Source of the DNA: Shouchella rhizosphaerae
GTDB taxonomy: Bacteria; Bacillota; Bacilli; Bacillales; Bacillaceae_D
Assembly (NCBI RefSeq): GCF_900142675.1
Contig: NZ_FRBS01000002.1
Location: 186,001 to 250,000, forward strand
Direction of reading: 5' to 3'
DNA: 64,000 bases
Shown here: positions 61,376 to 64,000 of the stretch, one piece after another
How the letters are laid out: the number at the start of each line of letters is the position of its first letter
Position numbering within the stretch: the stretch's first letter is position 1
Made by a program: the position numbers and the translations under genes
The notes under the pieces: generated by a model
What the model was told of the DNA's origin: nothing
Databases searched by the model: none
What the model saw: only the letters and a program-made list of their open reading frames with translations

Positions 61376-62059
61376 TCATTTAGGAAAAAGAGCGAGTGTT
61401 TCATAAACGTCTTCATCGATTAAATCAGCGACAAGCACATAACGATCCGGGGCAGCGCCAATAAAATCGAATGGATAACAAGTGATCACCGTCAGCTGTG
61501 CTTCTTCCGTCGGAACAATGACGGTGCGGTCATCTTCATCGACGATCCGTACCGTATGCACCTTATACGTGTAGACGCCACTTCGTGTTTCGACAATGAG
61601 TTCATCCCCTTCGCCAACTTCTCCTAGTTTGCGGAACACGGTATCACGGTGTCCAGATAAAACGGAGTTGTCCTTTTCTCCAGGAAGAACACTGTCGGCA
61701 AAGTGGCCGACGCCTTTATCCAGTTCATCTTCATTTGTCCCGTGAATAATCGGAAGGGTCGCATCGATTTTTGGGATCGTTAATGTCCCCATCTCTTCGC
61801 CTATTTCTGGCTGCCAGCTGGCAACGTCCTGGAGATCGTTCTCGTAGGCCGGTATAGCTTCTGGTGCCTCCTCAACTGGGGCAGCGACCGTTTCCGTTTC
61901 GCTGTGCGCCCCAATTTTATAGAGAAAGTAACCGTACGCCAGCTTAAAGCCTGTCGTTGTTGTCAACCAAAGTCCGAAAGCAATAAAGGCGGCGGCGACG
62001 AAAAGCAGAGCTGTTTTTTTGAAACGGCCCTGCTTTCCATTTGATTTACGAAGAGCCAC
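61376..62059 (-). CDS. Class D sortase
   Basis: A 227-residue transpeptidase with an N-terminal membrane anchor (about 14-36), then a sortase barrel. The catalytic triad is His137 (LSGHRDT), Cys194 (TVITCYPF) and Arg206 (APDRYVLV). GTG 62059 begins 2 nt after the stop of its substrate gene, so translation is coupled. Class D enzymes in bacilli anchor proteins on mother cell or stationary-phase walls. Confidence 0.9.
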   Translation of the reverse strand: MALRKSNGKQGRFKKTALLFVAAAFIAFGLWLTTTTGFKLAYGYFLYKIGAHSETETVAAPVEEAPEAIPAYENDLQDVASWQPEIGEEMGTLTIPKIDATLPIIHGTNEDELDKGVGHFADSVLPGEKDNSVLSGHRDTVFRKLGEVGEGDELIVETRSGVYTYKVHTVRIVDEDDRTVIVPTEEAQLTVITCYPFDFIGAAPDRYVLVADLIDEDVYETLALFPK

Positions 62060-62061
62060 TT

Positions 62062-63195
62062 TTAAGCGACCTTCTTCTCACGAAGGAGGCGGCGGAAGAT
62101 AAGGACACCAGCAAGGGACATTCCGATGCCGATCAGCATATAAAGGGGATAGTTTGTCGCTGTTTTTGGCATTTTGGCACCATTTGCTGTTTTTGTCACT
62201 TTGCCGTTCTCATCACGTTCCGCTTTTTTGCCGCCGTCGTTATGATTGGCGTCGTTTCCAGCTTTTGCCGGAAGAGGAGCCTCATCTTTGCCAGGAAGCG
62301 CCGACTCCAATGATGGTTTTTTTGGCTTATCTTTTAGGCCTTTATCAATTTGAGTGACGTCATCAACGATTTTTTTGACAAAATGAGAATTGAACATTTC
62401 CGCGGTAATATAAAAATCGGCCAAGAATGATCCATCCGCATCGTATAGCTCGACCAATAAGTCGTACCCTTTAATCGCATTGCCGCTCATTAGCTCTTTA
62501 TAGCTAATTGGCTTTGGATCTTCGCCAACGCGGTCAAGGTAATACTTTGGATGAAGGTCAAGGACAGATATTGCTTTTTCGCCAATAGCGAACAGTTCAG
62601 CAACATCGGCAGCCGACAGTTCGCGGATTGATTCAAAGCCGTCAAATGCGTACGCACGTTGTTTCAAGTCATCGAGTTCGGCGGATAAGTTCGGATTGGT
62701 TTCCTGAATATACCAAAAATGCTCATAAAGCGCCCACTCTTCTTCATCACTTAAAGAAAACTCTGACAAAAATCCTGAGAAATCAGGGTAATATGGTTCG
62801 TTGCCCCATTCATCTTCTAATGTGATAATGACATGGACAACCATGTAAAACGTGTTGTAAAACAATAAGTCGCTTGGAGGCAGGCCGAGCCATTCTTCAA
62901 GAAGCTCGTCCAACTCTTGGCGAGTAAGGTCAAATTCAGCAGCGATCTCATTAATGCCTTCTTCTGTTAGCCGTGGGCCTAAAAATTCGGCAAGCTCACT
63001 TACATCGGTAAAATCATAAAAAGTCGTGCCTTCCCACCAATACATCAAGTGTTCAGCTAAGTCTTTTTCGCTTACGCCAACATCTTCTAAATAAGCCGTA
63101 AACTCCTCATTGTCAAATCCATGGGCAAGGCTGGCCGCTGGAGCGGAAAAAAGAAAGAGTAGAGTGAAAATTGCTGTAAATAACGACTTCTTCAT
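62062..63195 (-). CDS. Processed acidic surface protein with sortase signal
   Basis: A 377-residue secreted protein. ATG 63195 follows GGGAGG. The Sec signal peptide covers about 1-25 (ends ASLAHG). The mature part is strongly acidic with many Trp/Tyr/Phe and weak repeats of an LTxxELDELLEEW type. A Lys-rich linker precedes the sorting signal MPKTA (about 342-346), a hydrophobic helix and a basic tail RRLLREKK. This is the processed acidic surface protein family that travels with a class D sortase recognising LPxTA; the first signal residue is Met rather than Leu. Confidence 0.87.
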   Translation of the reverse strand: MKKSLFTAIFTLLFLFSAPAASLAHGFDNEEFTAYLEDVGVSEKDLAEHLMYWWEGTTFYDFTDVSELAEFLGPRLTEEGINEIAAEFDLTRQELDELLEEWLGLPPSDLLFYNTFYMVVHVIITLEDEWGNEPYYPDFSGFLSEFSLSDEEEWALYEHFWYIQETNPNLSAELDDLKQRAYAFDGFESIRELSAADVAELFAIGEKAISVLDLHPKYYLDRVGEDPKPISYKELMSGNAIKGYDLLVELYDADGSFLADFYITAEMFNSHFVKKIVDDVTQIDKGLKDKPKKPSLESALPGKDEAPLPAKAGNDANHNDGGKKAERDENGKVTKTANGAKMPKTATNYPLYMLIGIGMSLAGVLIFRRLLREKKVA

Positions 63196-63468
63196 TTTGT
63201 TCCTCCCATATTCAATTGTCATTTTTATCCGTGCATATGAATTATATAAACATGATCGCTTAATGTCACGACTTATTTTCATATTTTATAAAAATTTTAT
63301 AATAGAGGCTGCTTTTGCCAAAAAACGACGAAATTCGCTTGTCTTGTTGAAGAGGGCAACGGCGAGGAGGCCGCCACTTTTTCTCAAAGGCAGAGAGGAT
63401 GAATGGGCGTGGCGTTTTATGATACACTAGTGTTTAGCTAAAATGAAATTTGGGAGGGCCGATAAAAC

Positions 63469-64000
63469 GTGGATTTGCTCAATAATGATAACTTAAAGAA
63501 AGCGAAGAAAAAGTCTTCCAGTTTTACGATATTAAGCAATGATTCAACAGACGGACACGGTGGCTATGGCGCTGGGGTCATCAACCTCGACAATGTGACG
63601 CCGCTATTTATTGATATTGAAGAGAAAGAAGCGTTTGTGGATATGGGTGCCCTCCATGCCCGCTCGGCAGTTGAGAAGCGTGTGAAATTTATCGCTGACG
63701 AAGAGGCGGTGCCAAAAGAAGGGCTAAAACGGTACTGGCTTGTGTGGGTCACAATCGACACAAAGGATAAAAAGCCATACTATAGTGGAGTTGCAGCCTG
63801 TTACATGACAGTCAACAAGCAGGCGAAACGGGGATACAAGAGCATGCCGGAACATGTGAACCATATGGATAAATCGTTAAAAGGCAAATTGGTTGTCAGC
63901 CAAATGGATGATTCGTCACGCCAAGTGCTAAAGGCGTTTTTGAAAAACCATAATGAAGAAATGTGGAACCATTCTTCGCAGGAACTCCATGAGGCCCTTG
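63469..64000 (+). CDS. ywhD: YwhD family protein (3' end cut by window edge)
   Basis: From GTG 63469 (GGGAGGG upstream) 177 codons are open to the right edge. SFTILSNDSTDGHGGYGAG, DMGALHARSAVEKRVKF and GYKSMPEHVNHMDKS match B. subtilis YwhD (about 170 residues), so only a few codons are missing. Function unknown. Position next to ywhB/ywgA is syntenic. Confidence 0.88.
   Translation, partial: MDLLNNDNLKKAKKKSSSFTILSNDSTDGHGGYGAGVINLDNVTPLFIDIEEKEAFVDMGALHARSAVEKRVKFIADEEAVPKEGLKRYWLVWVTIDTKDKKPYYSGVAACYMTVNKQAKRGYKSMPEHVNHMDKSLKGKLVVSQMDDSSRQVLKAFLKNHNEEMWNHSSQELHEAL

Overview
The window reads as a chromosomal segment of an alkaliphile-type Bacillaceae species, most likely Shouchella (formerly Bacillus) clausii or a close relative. 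Three things point there: Gram-positive ribosome binding sites (AAAGGAGG type) with many GTG and TTG starts, spore germination genes (cwlJ, gerQ), and a gene order that follows the Bacillus subtilis ywd-ywf-ywg-ywh region (pdxK, ung, ywdI, ywdK, gerQ, hemQ, pta, lipL, ywfO, ywgA, ywhB, ywhD). I see no rRNA, tRNA, CRISPR array, insertion sequence or prophage. The species call is inference; the Bacillaceae assignment is firm.

Layout. 0-3.4 kb: an Eis-type acetyltransferase (cut at the left edge), an M20 dipeptidase and a Cof-type HAD phosphatase. 3.8-7.5 kb: mntABCD manganese importer behind a MntR-like palindrome. 7.5-14.1 kb: a YpiB-family protein, a sigma-B-type stress protein, an rRNA methyltransferase-topB pair, and an alkaline phosphatase behind a Pho box. 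14.4-24.4 kb: mixed housekeeping genes (methionine aminopeptidase, sigma-W-type yuaF-floT, Rieske oxidoreductase, bdbC-thioredoxin, cshA). 24.4-25.9 kb: a glutamine synthetase with a perfect TnrA/GlnR box. 26-31.9 kb: an AT-richer block (fatty-acid-desaturase-like enzyme, PLP lyase, B3/B4 domain protein, MocR regulator, azlCD) tied together by a shared 9-bp operator. 32-36.3 kb: hutH with an attenuator-like leader, pdxK, yjiH. 36.4-45.5 kb: ung, an AbrB-type membrane protein, amtB (second TnrA box) with a GlnD-like nucleotidyltransferase and a DEDD exonuclease, ywdI, putP, ywdK, gerQ-cwlJ. 45.9-52.1 kb: a foreign-looking ABC exporter and a five-gene GntR/double-ABC operon. 52.2-53.3 kb: a short membrane-anchored ORF directly before yidC2. 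53.4-64 kb: hemQ, enoyl-CoA hydratase, pta with a cre site, lipL, a DAACS symporter, ywfO-ywgA, ywhB, a class D sortase with its substrate, and ywhD (cut at the right edge).

How the genes work together. Nitrogen is a recurring theme: glnA and amtB each carry a TGTNA-N7-TNACA box centred about 50 bp upstream of the expected transcription start, the position from which TnrA activates. The glutamine synthetase also lacks the arginine that mediates glutamine feedback in B. subtilis. hutH, putP and the DAACS symporter add amino-acid-derived nitrogen and carbon.

The two best candidates for undescribed biology are: (1) the 93-codon ORF before yidC2, which has the architecture of a MifM-type arrest peptide (N-terminal membrane segment, Arg/Trp/Pro-rich tail, Asp-Asp-Asp run, and a stem whose 5' arm lies in its last codons and whose 3' arm holds the yidC2 ribosome binding site); and (2) the MocR-controlled B3/B4-PLP-desaturase plus AzlCD cluster, which looks like a system for handling or expelling an unusual amino acid.
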